Assembly: GCF_000741695.1 (NCBI RefSeq)
Contig: NZ_JGZK01000001.1
Coordinates: 310,001 to 374,000, forward strand
DNA from: Bifidobacterium reuteri DSM 23975
GTDB taxonomy: Bacteria > Actinomycetota > Actinomycetes > Actinomycetales > Bifidobacteriaceae
Length of the DNA: 64,000 nt
Reading direction: 5' to 3'
The notes under the pieces are model-generated. The model searched no databases. It saw nothing but the letters and a program-made list of their open reading frames with translations, and was not told the origin of the DNA. Position 1 is the first letter of the stretch, and the number at the start of each line of letters is the position of its first letter. The translations under genes and the position numbers were made by a program. Below are positions 48,617 to 57,863 of the stretch, in pieces.

Positions 48617-48994
48617 ATGGCACGTCTTGCCGGAGTCGACATCCCCAATGAGAAGCGCATCGAGATCGCCCTCACCTACATTTTCGGTGTGGGCCGCACT
48701 CGTGCCAAGGAAACGCTTGCCGCGACCGGTATCAACCCGGACACCCGCGTCAAGGATCTGACCGACGAGCAGCTGATCACGCTGCGTGACTACCTCGAGG
48801 GCAACTACAAGATCGAGGGTGACCTGCGTCGTGAAATCGATGCGGACATTCGTCGCAAGATTCAGATCAACTGCTACCAAGGCCAGCGTCACCGTAAGGG
48901 ACTTCCTGTGCGCGGTCAGCGCACCAAGACCAACGCCCGCACCCGTAAGGGCCCGAAGCGCACGGTCGCCGGAAAGAAGAAGGCCACCAAGTAA
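48617..48994 (+). CDS. rpsM: 30S ribosomal protein S13
   Basis: 125 residues from the ATG at 48617 ([32 protein letters not shown]). The basic tail [27 protein letters not shown] reaches the P-site tRNA. AAGAAGGAA precedes the start. Confidence 0.98.
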   Translation: MARLAGVDIPNEKRIEIALTYIFGVGRTRAKETLAATGINPDTRVKDLTDEQLITLRDYLEGNYKIEGDLRREIDADIRRKIQINCYQGQRHRKGLPVRGQRTKTNARTRKGPKRTVAGKKKATK

Positions 48995-49080
48995 GAGTGG
49001 CATGATTCGAACCACGGGATGCTCGGCATTCCATCGTTCGAATATCAACAACAAAGTTCGTTATTAGGAAACGAGGGTCA

Positions 49081-49482
49081 ATGGCAGCTCCAAAGCAAGC
49101 CGCTCGTAAGCCCGCTCGTCGCCGCGATCGCAAGTCGATTCCGGTGGGTCAGGCTCACATCAAGTCCACTTTCAACAACACGATCATCTCGATCACCGAT
49201 CCGTCCGGCGCTGTGGTGTCCTGGGCCTCCGGTGGCGATGTCGGCTTCAAGGGCTCCCGTAAGTCCACGCCGTACGCTGCTGGTATGGCTGCCGAGTCCG
49301 CTGCCCGCAAGGCAATGGAACACGGTGTCAAGAAGGTCGACGTGTTCGTCAAGGGTCCGGGTTCCGGTCGTGAAACCGCCATCCGTTCCCTGCAGTCCGC
49401 GGGTCTCGAGGTCGGTTCCATCACCGATGTCACCCCGCAAGCCCATAACGGCGTTCGTCCTCCGAAGCGTCGTCGCGTCTGA
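49081..49482 (+). CDS. rpsK: 30S ribosomal protein S11
   Basis: 133 residues. [42 protein letters not shown] and the C-terminal [16 protein letters not shown] are S11 signatures; it sits on the 30S platform. AAACGAGGGTCA precedes the ATG. rpsD does not follow, as is usual for actinobacteria. Confidence 0.98.
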   Translation: MAAPKQAARKPARRRDRKSIPVGQAHIKSTFNNTIISITDPSGAVVSWASGGDVGFKGSRKSTPYAAGMAAESAARKAMEHGVKKVDVFVKGPGSGRETAIRSLQSAGLEVGSITDVTPQAHNGVRPPKRRRV

Positions 49483-49562
49483 GCACTCAGCAATACGAAA
49501 TCAATCCAAAACCGCCTGACCGGTGAGTGCACCACCGAGTTCAAGCTGAAAGGATAACCACA

Positions 49563-50558
49563 GTGCTTATTGCACAGCGTCCGACTCTGACCGAGGAATC
49601 TCTGAATTCGCAGCGCTCCCGCTTCATCATCGAGCCGCTCGAGCCTGGCTTCGGCTATACGCTCGGCAACTCGCTGCGTCGCACGCTGCTGAGCTCCATC
49701 CCTGGTGCGGCTGTGACCTCTGTGCGTATCTCCGGTGCCCTGCATGAGTTCACCACTCTGCCGGGTGTCCAGGAGGACGTGACTGAGATCCTGCTCAACA
49801 TCAAGGGCATTGTGTTCACCAGCGAGTATGACGAGCCTGTGGTCATGTACCTGCGCAAGAGCGGCAAGGGTGAGGCTACCGCAGGAGACATCACTCCGCC
49901 GGCCGGCGTCACCATCGCCAACCCGGATCAGCACATTGCCACTCTCGCCGAAGATGGCGAACTCGAAATCGAGTTCACCGTCGAGCGCGGTCGTGGCTAC
50001 GTTCCGGCTCAGATGAACAAGCAGGACAATGGTGAAATCGGCCGTATCCCGGTTGATTCCATCTATTCCCCGGTGCTCAAGGTGAGCTACAAGGTCGAGG
50101 CGACCCGTGTGGAACAGCGCACGGACTTCGACAAGCTCATTCTGGACGTGGAGACCAAGCCCGCCATCTCGCCGCGCGACGCGGTGGCTTCCGCTGGTTC
50201 GACCTTGGTGGAGCTCTTCGGCCTGTGCCGTGAGCTCAACACCCAGGCTGAAGGCGTTGAAGTCGGTCCGGCCCCGGTGGCCGAGGAGACCAACCCCGAG
50301 ATGGCTGTCCCGATTGAGGACCTCAACCTGACGCAGCGTTCTTACAACTGCCTCAAGCGTGAGGGCATTCACACCATCGGTGAGCTTGTCTCCCACACCG
50401 AGCAGGATCTGCTCGACATCCGCAATTTCGGTATGAAGTCGATTGACGAGGTCAAGGAGAAGCTGCAGGCCCTGGGTCTTAGCCTCAAGTCCTCGCCGAT
50501 GGCCTTCGATACCAACAATCTCGAAGGTGGCACGTTCTTCTCGCCTGAAGACGAGTGA
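49563..50558 (+). CDS. rpoA: DNA-directed RNA polymerase alpha subunit
   Basis: 331 residues from the GTG at 49563, after AAAGGAT. The N-terminal dimerisation/assembly domain has [30 protein letters not shown]. The C-terminal domain (about residues 245-310), [23 protein letters not shown]...[17 protein letters not shown], binds UP elements and activators. A longer frame from 49527 lacks a proper ribosome-binding site. Confidence 0.98.
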   Translation: MLIAQRPTLTEESLNSQRSRFIIEPLEPGFGYTLGNSLRRTLLSSIPGAAVTSVRISGALHEFTTLPGVQEDVTEILLNIKGIVFTSEYDEPVVMYLRKSGKGEATAGDITPPAGVTIANPDQHIATLAEDGELEIEFTVERGRGYVPAQMNKQDNGEIGRIPVDSIYSPVLKVSYKVEATRVEQRTDFDKLILDVETKPAISPRDAVASAGSTLVELFGLCRELNTQAEGVEVGPAPVAEETNPEMAVPIEDLNLTQRSYNCLKREGIHTIGELVSHTEQDLLDIRNFGMKSIDEVKEKLQALGLSLKSSPMAFDTNNLEGGTFFSPEDE

Positions 50559-50651
50559 TCTGCCCCTTTTGACAAACCGTCCATAATGGCAGGCGGATGT
50601 TCGGGCATATGCCCACCTGCCTGCCGTTGCGGACAATAAGGAGTAAAACCC

Positions 50652-51191
50652 ATGCCTACACCTAAGAAGGGCCCGCGTCTGGCTTCCAGCCCTGCGCACG
50701 AGCGCCTCATGCTGGCAAACATGGCGACTAGCCTGTTCCAGAACGGTCGCATCACCACCACGCTGCCGAAGGCCAAGCGCCTTCGTCCGCTGGCCGAGCG
50801 CCTGATCACCTTCGCCAAGCGCGGTGACCTGCACTCCCGTCGTCGCGTGATGCGCGTCATCCGCAACAAGTCCGTGGTGCACGTGCTGTTCACCCAGATC
50901 GCCGAGCAGATGGAGCAGCGTGAGGGTGGCTACACCCGTATCGTCAAGATCGCTCCGCGCGTTGGCGATTCCTCTGCTGCAGCCATCATCGAGCTCGTCA
51001 CCGAGCCGGTTGCCAAGAAGGCTGTCGTGAAGGAAGCCGAGGCTGCCACCAAGGTCGCCGACGAGGCTCCTGCCGCAGAAGCTGTTGAGGCTCCGGTCGC
51101 TGAGGCCACCGAGGCTCCGGCTGAGGAGACCGCTGCTGCTGAGGCCACCGAGGCACCGGCCGAGGAAGCCGCCGCCGAGAAGGCCGAGTGA
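50652..51191 (+). CDS. rplQ: 50S ribosomal protein L17
   Basis: 179 residues. The core [63 protein letters not shown] is L17. The last 60 residues are an Ala/Glu/Pro tail with EAPAEE-type repeats, an actinobacterial extension not needed for the fold. Last gene of the alpha block. Confidence 0.97.
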   Translation: MPTPKKGPRLASSPAHERLMLANMATSLFQNGRITTTLPKAKRLRPLAERLITFAKRGDLHSRRRVMRVIRNKSVVHVLFTQIAEQMEQREGGYTRIVKIAPRVGDSSAAAIIELVTEPVAKKAVVKEAEAATKVADEAPAAEAVEAPVAEATEAPAEETAAAEATEAPAEEAAAEKAE

Positions 51192-51221
51192 GCTGAATAG
51201 CTTTCCGCTAAGCTAGATAGA

Positions 51222-51254
51222 GGGTTGGAATCCAAATGGATTCCAACCCTTTTC
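51222..51254 (+). terminator. rplQ terminator
   Basis: AGGGTTGGAATCC and GGATTCCAACCCT flank a 4-nt loop, followed by TTT. Confidence 0.9.
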
Positions 51255-51316
51255 CATATCTCGCATCAGGTCACTTCTGGCATAATTCTGGGACGATTCT
51301 GGCACGATTCCCGATC

Positions 51317-51363
51317 CCGAGAATTTGCGTCGTTGGGGTGTTGTCAGCGACGCAAATTCTCGG
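51317..51363. repeat. Perfect 16-bp hairpin between rplQ and truA
   Basis: CCGAGAATTTGCGTCG (51317-51332) and CGACGCAAATTCTCGG (51348-51363) enclose 15 nt. There is no T-tract. It lies between convergent genes, 37 bp after the truA stop, and may end truA transcription. Confidence 0.65.
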
Positions 51364-51400
51364 TTGTCGATCATCCGGGGCGATACGGGGCTGCCAGATA

Positions 51401-52315
51401 TCACGGGAGGGTACGAACCGCCCGGATTGCATTGGCGCGGGTAGCAAGTTGCTCATCCGGGGGGTAGGCGATGTGCTCCAGAGTCAGTCCTTGAGGCGCA
51501 ATGGGCCCACTCGAGCCCTCCCGCACAGGGTGTGCCATCTTATCGGCGAACCAATCCAATGATTTGCGTCCCGAACCGACCTTCACACAGGATCCGACCA
51601 GAGAGCGAACCATATTGCGGGCAAACGCATCGGCGACAATCGTGAACACCAGCAATCCTGATTCCAATGACGGAGTCCGGTATGACTCGCCCATATCCGA
51701 ACCTGATGGAACCAGCGGAACGGCGGGAATGCGCCTCCAATAGGCGTTCTTGACCTCGCGGATTGTGGTCCCGCCCGGGTTGGGCGTCGCGAACGAGCCG
51801 AAATCATGCAACCCCAATGTCATCGCCGCCGCCCGGTTCATTGCATCCACATCCAAAGCCTCGTCCACGCGCAGCACGAAACCACGTGATCTCGGGTCGG
51901 CTTCGGACGAGCGGTCGGCGACACGATACACATAGGTCCGCTCCAGCGCGGAGAAGCGCGCGTCAAAACCGTCAGGCGCAACCGTCACCTGGTGAATCAC
52001 GATATCCGGGGGCAGTACGGCTTTGAGCCGGCGTGCCAAAGCATCGACGGCTGGCACCTCCATATGCCCGACGCATCGCAGCAATACCGCATCGCTCACA
52101 TCGAGATGCGCCACCTGATGCGAGGCGTGCACGCCGGTATCCGTGCGTCCGGCGACGGTCAGTCGCAACGGATCGTCAGCGTCATCGGCAGACACGCGAA
52201 GCACCTTGTGCAACGCGTCCTCGATGGTGCCCTGCACCGTGCGCAGTCGTGGCTGCCTGGCCCATCCGAAGAAACCGCCGCCGTCGTACGCCAGATCAAT
52301 GCGAAGTCGTGTCAT
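51401..52315 (-). CDS. truA: tRNA pseudouridine synthase A
   Basis: 304 residues from the ATG at 52315 (MTRLRIDLAYDGGGFFGWARQ), nine bases after AGGA. The enzyme makes pseudouridine at tRNA positions 38-40. The catalytic Asp is in TVAGRTDTGVHASHQVAH. FARNMVRSLVGSCVKVGSG is the conserved C-terminal block. It is convergent with rplQ, which in many bacteria it follows in the same direction, so here it is inverted or moved. Confidence 0.95.
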   Translation of the reverse strand: MTRLRIDLAYDGGGFFGWARQPRLRTVQGTIEDALHKVLRVSADDADDPLRLTVAGRTDTGVHASHQVAHLDVSDAVLLRCVGHMEVPAVDALARRLKAVLPPDIVIHQVTVAPDGFDARFSALERTYVYRVADRSSEADPRSRGFVLRVDEALDVDAMNRAAAMTLGLHDFGSFATPNPGGTTIREVKNAYWRRIPAVPLVPSGSDMGESYRTPSLESGLLVFTIVADAFARNMVRSLVGSCVKVGSGRKSLDWFADKMAHPVREGSSGPIAPQGLTLEHIAYPPDEQLATRANAIRAVRTLP

Positions 52316-52354
52316 AACCATCCATCCTAACGAGCAGCCGCGGATTCCGGTGGG

Positions 52355-52403
52355 CCGGTATGTTCCACGCCTACTGCACTGTGGGAGGCGTGGAACATAC
52401 CGG
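52355..52403. repeat. Perfect 18-bp inverted repeat upstream of truA
   Basis: CCGGTATGTTCCACGCCT (52355-52372) and AGGCGTGGAACATACCGG (52386-52403) are separated by 13 nt. It is in the divergent region between truA and the ATP-grasp gene, so it is not simply a terminator. It may be an operator or cruciform. Confidence 0.7.
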
Positions 52404-52640
52404 GATCGCGATGATGCAGGACTCGCTGATGACATCATTCCGTCGGGAAGCGCCAGGCATGCCTCGAAGCGACTCTGTGAAGTGACCTGCCTGTAACATT
52501 CTCGCGCATTTGCCGAAACGGTGCTGTCCTAGGTTAATAACCATCACACCGGGTTGCGGTGGCGGCGTCAGCGTGCGCCAAAGCCTCCGCGATACGCAGG
52601 TGGCACCGAGCGGCCGTTTACAGCAAGGAGCAGGCACGAG

Positions 52641-54821
52641 ATGATCGAATCAGCCGCGCATAAGTTGGCGCATGAACTAGTCAATCGCCGTGAAGCCATC
52701 AACCGGGAGCTTTCCAGAAACGGCGTGCGCTTCGGCATCTACAAGAACAACGAATACCATGACCGTCTGTTCCCTTATGACCCGGTGCCCCGCATCATCG
52801 AATCCGATGAGTTCGACGAACTGGAGAAGGGGCTGAAACAGCGCGTCAATGCGCTGAACGCCTACCTCAAGGACATCTATTCGGACAAGTCGATTGTGCA
52901 TGACGGCGTCATTCCGGAAGAGTATGTATACACGTCCGCCGGGTACTTCCCGCAGGTCAATGGCGTGACGCCTCCGGGTGGCATCTTCGCCCACATCGCC
53001 GGCGAGGATCTGGTGCAGGGGGAGGACGGCCGCTGGTGGGTGCTCGAAGACAATCTGCGCATCCCCTCCGGCGCAAGCTATCCATTGTTCGTGCGCGATA
53101 TTGAACGTCGCATCTCCCCGCGCCTGTTCCGCGATGTGCACATCCGCGACAACCGTGAATATCCGCGCCTGCTGCGCAAGGCCATGGATTTTGTCTCCAC
53201 CGAGGGCATCGCCGTGGTATTGACGCCGGGCCGCTACAATTCCGCGTTCTTCGAACACGCCTATCTGGCCGAGAAGACCGGCGCGGCGCTCGCCTTCCCG
53301 GAGGATCTCGAAGTGGTGGACAACAAGGTGTACTTCCTTGATTACGCAGGCAAACGCCATCGCGTAGGCGTGGTATACCGCCGTTTGTCCGACGAATACC
53401 TCGATCCGTTCGCCTTCAACCCTGATTCGGTGATCGGCGTGCCGGGGATTCTGTCCGCATACCGAGACGGCAACGTGGCCATCGTCAACGCGCCGGGCAA
53501 TGGTGCGGCCGACGACAAGGCCATCTACTACTTCGTGCCGCAGATGATCAAGTATTACCTCGGCGAGGAACCGATTCTGCACAATGCGCCCACGTATATG
53601 CCGATGTTCGAGGCCGATCGCAAGGAAGTCCTGAACCGCATGGGCGAACTGGTTATCAAGGACGTCGCCGAAGCCGGCGGCTATGGCGTGGTGTTCGGCT
53701 CATCGCTGGACACCGCCGCTCGCGAGGAGCTTGCCGAACGCATCAAGGAAGAGCCGCGCCGGTTCATCGCCCAAGAGGTGATTCAGTTCCGCGACATTGA
53801 CGTGGTCGATGCCAAGACCGGGGAGATGTCGCCGCGCAAATGCGATCTGCGCGCTTTCGTGGTTACCGGCAAGAGCACGCACGTCTGGTACTCGGGTTTG
53901 ACCAGATACTCTTCGGTGCCCGGCCAGATGATCGTCAACTCCTCGCAGGGCGGCGGATTCAAGGACACGTGGGTGCTGGCGCCGGAAACCGGTGTGGAAC
54001 ATGAACTGGATGCCGAGGTGCAGGTCGCCAATCTGCTCAGCCAGTCCCGTCATCACTCGCTGTCGCTGGTCACCGCGTCCAAAGCCGATAACCTGTATTG
54101 GCTCGGACGCTACACCGAGCGTGCGTTCACCACGCTGAACCAGTTCTTCCCGTTCTACGATCGCGTGATGGACACGGATGTGGACGCTTTCCGTCCATTT
54201 GCGCACGCGCTCGACCTGCCGGAGGATTTCGAGGACTTCGACGAGTTCGTCACGAGCTTCCTCTATGACGGTACGAACCCTGATTCTGTCCGTTCGGCTG
54301 TCACCGCCGCATTCAACAACGCGGTGATCCTGCGTCCGGAACTGAGCTCCCGTCTGCTGCAGTATGTGGAACTGGCCATGACCAACATCACCGATGCGGC
54401 ACGCAAGGCGGCCGATGCCGACGATATCTACAATCAGCGCGACATCGCCGACGACATGCTCGCCTTCTGGGGCGGCATCGAGAACTCGCCTGTCGATCCC
54501 ACGTTGAAGGCGTTCGTGTTCATCGGCAAATATCTGGAGCGTATCGATCTGTATACGCGTTTCGGGCTGTCGATGGAGCAGATGGATGCGCCGTTGCGCA
54601 AGCTTGCGTCGTATTCCATGGTGCTTGATGGTATGCCGTTGCCCAGCTGTTTTGCTGATGGCCTGAGCTGGCTGGTGGGTCAGTTGCCGGCCCGCGGGTA
54701 CGATCAGGTGGCGGCGCTGCTCAAGAAGTATCTGGATGATTATTCCGGCCGCATCAGCGCGTTGGCCATCAAGGACATGGGGTCGTTGAGCTCCATGAAC
54801 ATGGACGCCAAGCGCATCTGA
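52641..54821 (+). CDS. Circularly permuted ATP-grasp / alpha-E fusion protein
   Basis: 726 residues from the ATG at 52641. The first two thirds (residues 1-480) are the circularly permuted ATP-grasp type (formerly DUF404/DUF407): NRRGVRFGIYKN-like start, PQVNGVTPPGGIFAHIAGEDLVQGEDGRWWVLEDNLRIPSGASY and KCDLRAFVVTGK. The last third (about 500-710) is an alpha-E domain, with ADNLYWLGRYTERAF as its marker. In many bacteria these are two genes. Together with a transglutaminase-like partner, the known context suggests an amide-bond forming pathway, possibly peptide modification, but the substrate is unknown. The transglutaminase gene follows 140 bp later. Confidence 0.88.
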   Translation: MIESAAHKLAHELVNRREAINRELSRNGVRFGIYKNNEYHDRLFPYDPVPRIIESDEFDELEKGLKQRVNALNAYLKDIYSDKSIVHDGVIPEEYVYTSAGYFPQVNGVTPPGGIFAHIAGEDLVQGEDGRWWVLEDNLRIPSGASYPLFVRDIERRISPRLFRDVHIRDNREYPRLLRKAMDFVSTEGIAVVLTPGRYNSAFFEHAYLAEKTGAALAFPEDLEVVDNKVYFLDYAGKRHRVGVVYRRLSDEYLDPFAFNPDSVIGVPGILSAYRDGNVAIVNAPGNGAADDKAIYYFVPQMIKYYLGEEPILHNAPTYMPMFEADRKEVLNRMGELVIKDVAEAGGYGVVFGSSLDTAAREELAERIKEEPRRFIAQEVIQFRDIDVVDAKTGEMSPRKCDLRAFVVTGKSTHVWYSGLTRYSSVPGQMIVNSSQGGGFKDTWVLAPETGVEHELDAEVQVANLLSQSRHHSLSLVTASKADNLYWLGRYTERAFTTLNQFFPFYDRVMDTDVDAFRPFAHALDLPEDFEDFDEFVTSFLYDGTNPDSVRSAVTAAFNNAVILRPELSSRLLQYVELAMTNITDAARKAADADDIYNQRDIADDMLAFWGGIENSPVDPTLKAFVFIGKYLERIDLYTRFGLSMEQMDAPLRKLASYSMVLDGMPLPSCFADGLSWLVGQLPARGYDQVAALLKKYLDDYSGRISALAIKDMGSLSSMNMDAKRI

Positions 54822-54961
54822 CGCGTTGCAATGCTAAGGTGATATCAACATACAGCCGGTAATGCGGTCTTGTTGGCCTGTCATGCGGTAGGGCGATATG
54901 ACGCCTGTACCCGCGGACGGGCCTCATGCCGTGGAACGTGAAGACAATCGCAGGAGCAGTA

Positions 54962-55762
54962 TTGAAGAAACTCGTATTCGACTATGAGATGAAGCTTTCG
55001 TTCAGTGCTCCCGTGACCGACCATCGGTTCCAGCTCCGCTGCATCCCCGCGACGGGCCCGCGTCAGCAGGTCATCGACGTGGAGGTCAAGATCCGACCTG
55101 ATACCGAGCTGGATACCACCATCGACTCCTTCGACTCCGTGGTGATGACCGGTTTCATTCCCGAGCCGCATGACGTGTTCAGCTATTCGGTGACCGGCAT
55201 CGCCTTCGTGGACAATGCGCACATCAAGAAGGAGATCTACAAGCCGCTCTACCGCTTCAACTCCGCATTGACCATTCCCGGGCCATGCATCGAGGCGATG
55301 GTGGATCTGTGCCAGAGGCGTCTAGCGAAGCTGTCGGAGCATGCCACGCCGGTTGAGCGTGCCACCGAAGTGATGGATGAGGTATACCACGCCTTCGTGT
55401 ATACGCCGGGTTCCACCACGATTCGCACCACCGCCGAACAGGCGCTCGCCCAGCGCAAGGGCGTATGCCAAGATTATGCGCATGTGATGCTCTCGGTATG
55501 CCGCCACGTCGGCCTGACCGCGCGATACATCGCCGGACTGCTCGGTGGGGAAGGTGCCACGCATGCCTGGGTGGAGGTGTATCAGGACGGTCGCTGGGTT
55601 GGTCTTGATCCCACGCATAACCGCCTGGTCGATGACAACTACATCACCATCGCGCACGGGCGCGATTATCGCGACTGCATGCTCGACATCGGTATCTTCT
55701 CCGGCTACAACGTCGAGCAGACCCAATGGGTCAACGCCTCCGTGCACGAGCAGCAGTCCTGA
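54962..55762 (+). CDS. Transglutaminase-like protein of the ATP-grasp/alpha-E cluster
   Basis: 266 residues from the TTG at 54962 (LKKLVFDYEMKLSFSAPV), six bases after AGGAG; an in-frame start at 54926 is less likely. The N-terminal domain has the beta-rich bacterial transglutaminase fold. The catalytic set is Cys in RKGVCQDYAHVM, His in GATHAWVEVYQDGRW and Asp in GLDPTHNRLVDDNYI. This protein type is a standing partner of ATP-grasp/alpha-E proteins, so the two likely act on the same unknown substrate, the first as ligase and this one as amidase or peptidase-like. Confidence 0.88.
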   Translation: MKKLVFDYEMKLSFSAPVTDHRFQLRCIPATGPRQQVIDVEVKIRPDTELDTTIDSFDSVVMTGFIPEPHDVFSYSVTGIAFVDNAHIKKEIYKPLYRFNSALTIPGPCIEAMVDLCQRRLAKLSEHATPVERATEVMDEVYHAFVYTPGSTTIRTTAEQALAQRKGVCQDYAHVMLSVCRHVGLTARYIAGLLGGEGATHAWVEVYQDGRWVGLDPTHNRLVDDNYITIAHGRDYRDCMLDIGIFSGYNVEQTQWVNASVHEQQS

Positions 55763-55853
55763 TGGGCTCATCGTCTGCTGATACGGCTGTGATGCTGCAC
55801 TAGCTGATGAGGCAGTATGCTGGCCGACGCGAAGACATACAGGCAGCGCAGCC

Positions 55854-55967
55854 GGTTCACATTCGGGTTTTTGCGGTTGAGAAATTCGGATTTTGGTAGT
55901 TGTGAAATTCGGATTATTGTAGTTGTATAGTTCGGATTTTCGCGGTTGAGAAATTCGGATTATTGCA
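55854..55967. repeat. Five-copy tandem 23-bp repeat upstream of the DUF4143 ATPase
   Basis: Units start at 55854 (degenerate), 55876, 55899, 55922 and 55945. The consensus begins GTTGAGAAATTCGGATT. It ends 34 bp before the ATPase start. Confidence 0.85.
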
Positions 55968-56001
55968 GGCGAGATGGCGATGATGACGGGAGATGGATTC
56001 G

Positions 56002-57312
56002 ATGAGTGAAGCAACGACGCATGGCATAAAGCCTGAGACCTACCGTCCTCGTATCGTGGACTCGCAGATCGCTCGGTATCTGCGCATCTTTGGTGCAGTT
56101 GAAATCGCTGGTACCAAATGGTGCGGTAAGACTTGGTCCGCCCGTGCACACGCGAGCAGCATCACGTATGTGGATCGCAATAACAATCTGACCGTCGCCA
56201 AAGCAGACCCATCGTTGATGCTGCTGGGGGACAGGCCGCATGTGATTGACGAATGGCAGTTGGCGCCCGCTATCTGGGATGAGGTGCGCCATCATGTCGA
56301 TGATGAGCCAGCGAACAAAGGTCAGTGGTTGTTGACCGGGTCATCCACGCCGCTTTGCAGCGAGCTTCCGAATCACAGTGGCGCCGGAAGAATCGGACGG
56401 ATTCGCATGAATCCCATGACATTGTATGAATCAGGGCTTTCCAGCGGTGAAGTCAGCCTGTCGGGGCTGTTCGGGCATAGGTTTTCTGCGGCGAGGTCCG
56501 GGTTGGATACCAAGGGGCTGATGGACGCAGTGTGCCGTGGAGGGTGGCCGGAGGCCGTGGATATGACCGTGTCTGATGCCCAAATTCTGATTAGGGAATA
56601 CGTGAGACTTACCTTGGCTGAAAGCGTCCCTCGTCAAGGCAAGGACTCGGACGTGGCAAGGCGCTTGCTGGATTCGTTGGCGCGTAACATCAGTCAGGCT
56701 GTCACATTCAAAACGCTTCGCAAAGATATGTACGGTGCGGAAGAGAATCTGGATGATTTCATTTCAGAACGCACAGTAGCGGAGTATGTCTCCATGTTCG
56801 AAGGCATGTTCGTCATCGATCCTGTGAAGGGTTGGGTGCCGCCCGCCCGTGATCCGAAGCGATTGCAGACCAAGGCGCGTCGATATTTCGCAGACCCTTC
56901 AATCGCTGCCGCGGCGCTGGGCATGAATCCTGATGCGCTGATTCGTGATTGGCAGACCTTCGGTTTCCTGTTCGAAAACCTCTGCATTCGCGACTTGCTC
57001 GTATATGCGCGGGCGTTGCCGGACGTCGGCATGGAGCCGGTCCGCTATTATCACGATGATTCCGGGCTTGAATGCGATGCGATCATCGAATTGTCTGATG
57101 GACGTTGGGCGGGTATAGAGATCAAGACCAGCGAAGACAAGGTCCCCGAGGCGGCGGCGAACCTACGCCGACTGAAGAATAAACTGCTGAGGAATCCGAG
57201 CGCCCGCACTCGTGAACCGGAATTCCTGGCAGTGCTGGTAGGTATTGGGGAGTTCGCATATCGCCGAGATGACGGCATATATGTCATTCCGGTGGGAACG
57301 TTGGGGGTGTGA
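56002..57312 (+). CDS. AAA-type ATPase with DUF4143 (PD-D/ExK-like) domain
   Basis: 436 residues from the ATG at 56002, after GGGAGAT. The P-loop is GTKWCGKT (residues 38-45), Walker B HVIDEWQ and the sensor-like WLLTGSSTP. The C-terminal DUF4143 region has GLECDAIIELSDGRWAGIEIKTS, an E-x-K pattern as in the PD-(D/E)xK nuclease fold. Genomes often hold several such ATPases; function is unresolved, and mobile or defence-related roles have been proposed. It is monocistronic, with an unusual tandem repeat in front. Confidence 0.85.
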   Translation: MSEATTHGIKPETYRPRIVDSQIARYLRIFGAVEIAGTKWCGKTWSARAHASSITYVDRNNNLTVAKADPSLMLLGDRPHVIDEWQLAPAIWDEVRHHVDDEPANKGQWLLTGSSTPLCSELPNHSGAGRIGRIRMNPMTLYESGLSSGEVSLSGLFGHRFSAARSGLDTKGLMDAVCRGGWPEAVDMTVSDAQILIREYVRLTLAESVPRQGKDSDVARRLLDSLARNISQAVTFKTLRKDMYGAEENLDDFISERTVAEYVSMFEGMFVIDPVKGWVPPARDPKRLQTKARRYFADPSIAAAALGMNPDALIRDWQTFGFLFENLCIRDLLVYARALPDVGMEPVRYYHDDSGLECDAIIELSDGRWAGIEIKTSEDKVPEAAANLRRLKNKLLRNPSARTREPEFLAVLVGIGEFAYRRDDGIYVIPVGTLGV

Positions 57313-57464
57313 CGTGGGATTGGGGGAGATGGGGAAGGTGCATAGCAGCGTGATGCGCATTGTGCTTTTCCGCAGCGTGTCCTTGACGCCTGAGTTGCCG
57401 CGAAACTCCGATTTGCCAGGTCGGCGGGATGTGGCATAATGAACAAGTTGCCTTTTGGCGACAT

Positions 57465-57549
57465 GGATGAATGTCCGAGCGGTCTAAGGAGCACGCCTCG
57501 AAAGCGTGTGAGGTGGAAGCCTCCGCGAGTTCGAATCTCGCTTCATCCG
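57465..57549 (+). tRNA. tRNA-Ser (CGA)
   Basis: The acceptor GGATGAA pairs with TTCATCC. The anticodon loop CTCGAAA gives CGA, and a long variable arm is present. CCA is not encoded. Confidence 0.94.
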
Positions 57550-57554
57550 CCCAT

Positions 57555-57584
57555 AGGGTTCCGGGTTGTTCCGGGACCCTTTTT
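57555..57584 (+). terminator. Terminator of tRNA-Ser(CGA)
   Basis: AGGGTTCCGG pairs with CCGGGACCCT (one G-U), loop GTTGTT, then T5. Confidence 0.9.
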
Positions 57585-57863
57585 CTATTTCGTGGTCACG
57601 TTGGCGTTCCGTACCCTTTCTACGGCGTGTTGGTCGGAAGGACGCCAAAAGAACATCGTTGTACTCGCCGTTTTTGCGATCGGAGAGTAATCGTTGTATT
57701 ATGTAAAACATCAAAGGTACAAGGTTGTATTAAATATCTGAAGTAATCAGTGATTGAAGTTGATTGGATGTGAGTTCTCCGATTTTCAAATTCGAGGTTC
57801 TGGCCGACGATATTAAGTACAACGTTGCTCTACCGAAAAGGCGGCATCGAAAAAGGAGCGATT
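57585..57863 (+). promoter_or_regulatory. Promoter and operator region of the arabinofuranosidase gene
   Basis: TACAAGGTTGTA (57718-57729) and TACAACGTTGCT (57818-57829) are palindrome-like sites about 100 bp apart. Half-sites CGTTGTAC (57658) and CGTTGTAT (57692) lie further upstream. They look like operators for the LacI-type regulator encoded downstream. Confidence 0.55.

Noticed and set aside
55854-55967. CRISPR array
   Set aside because: The units follow each other without spacers and there are no cas genes.
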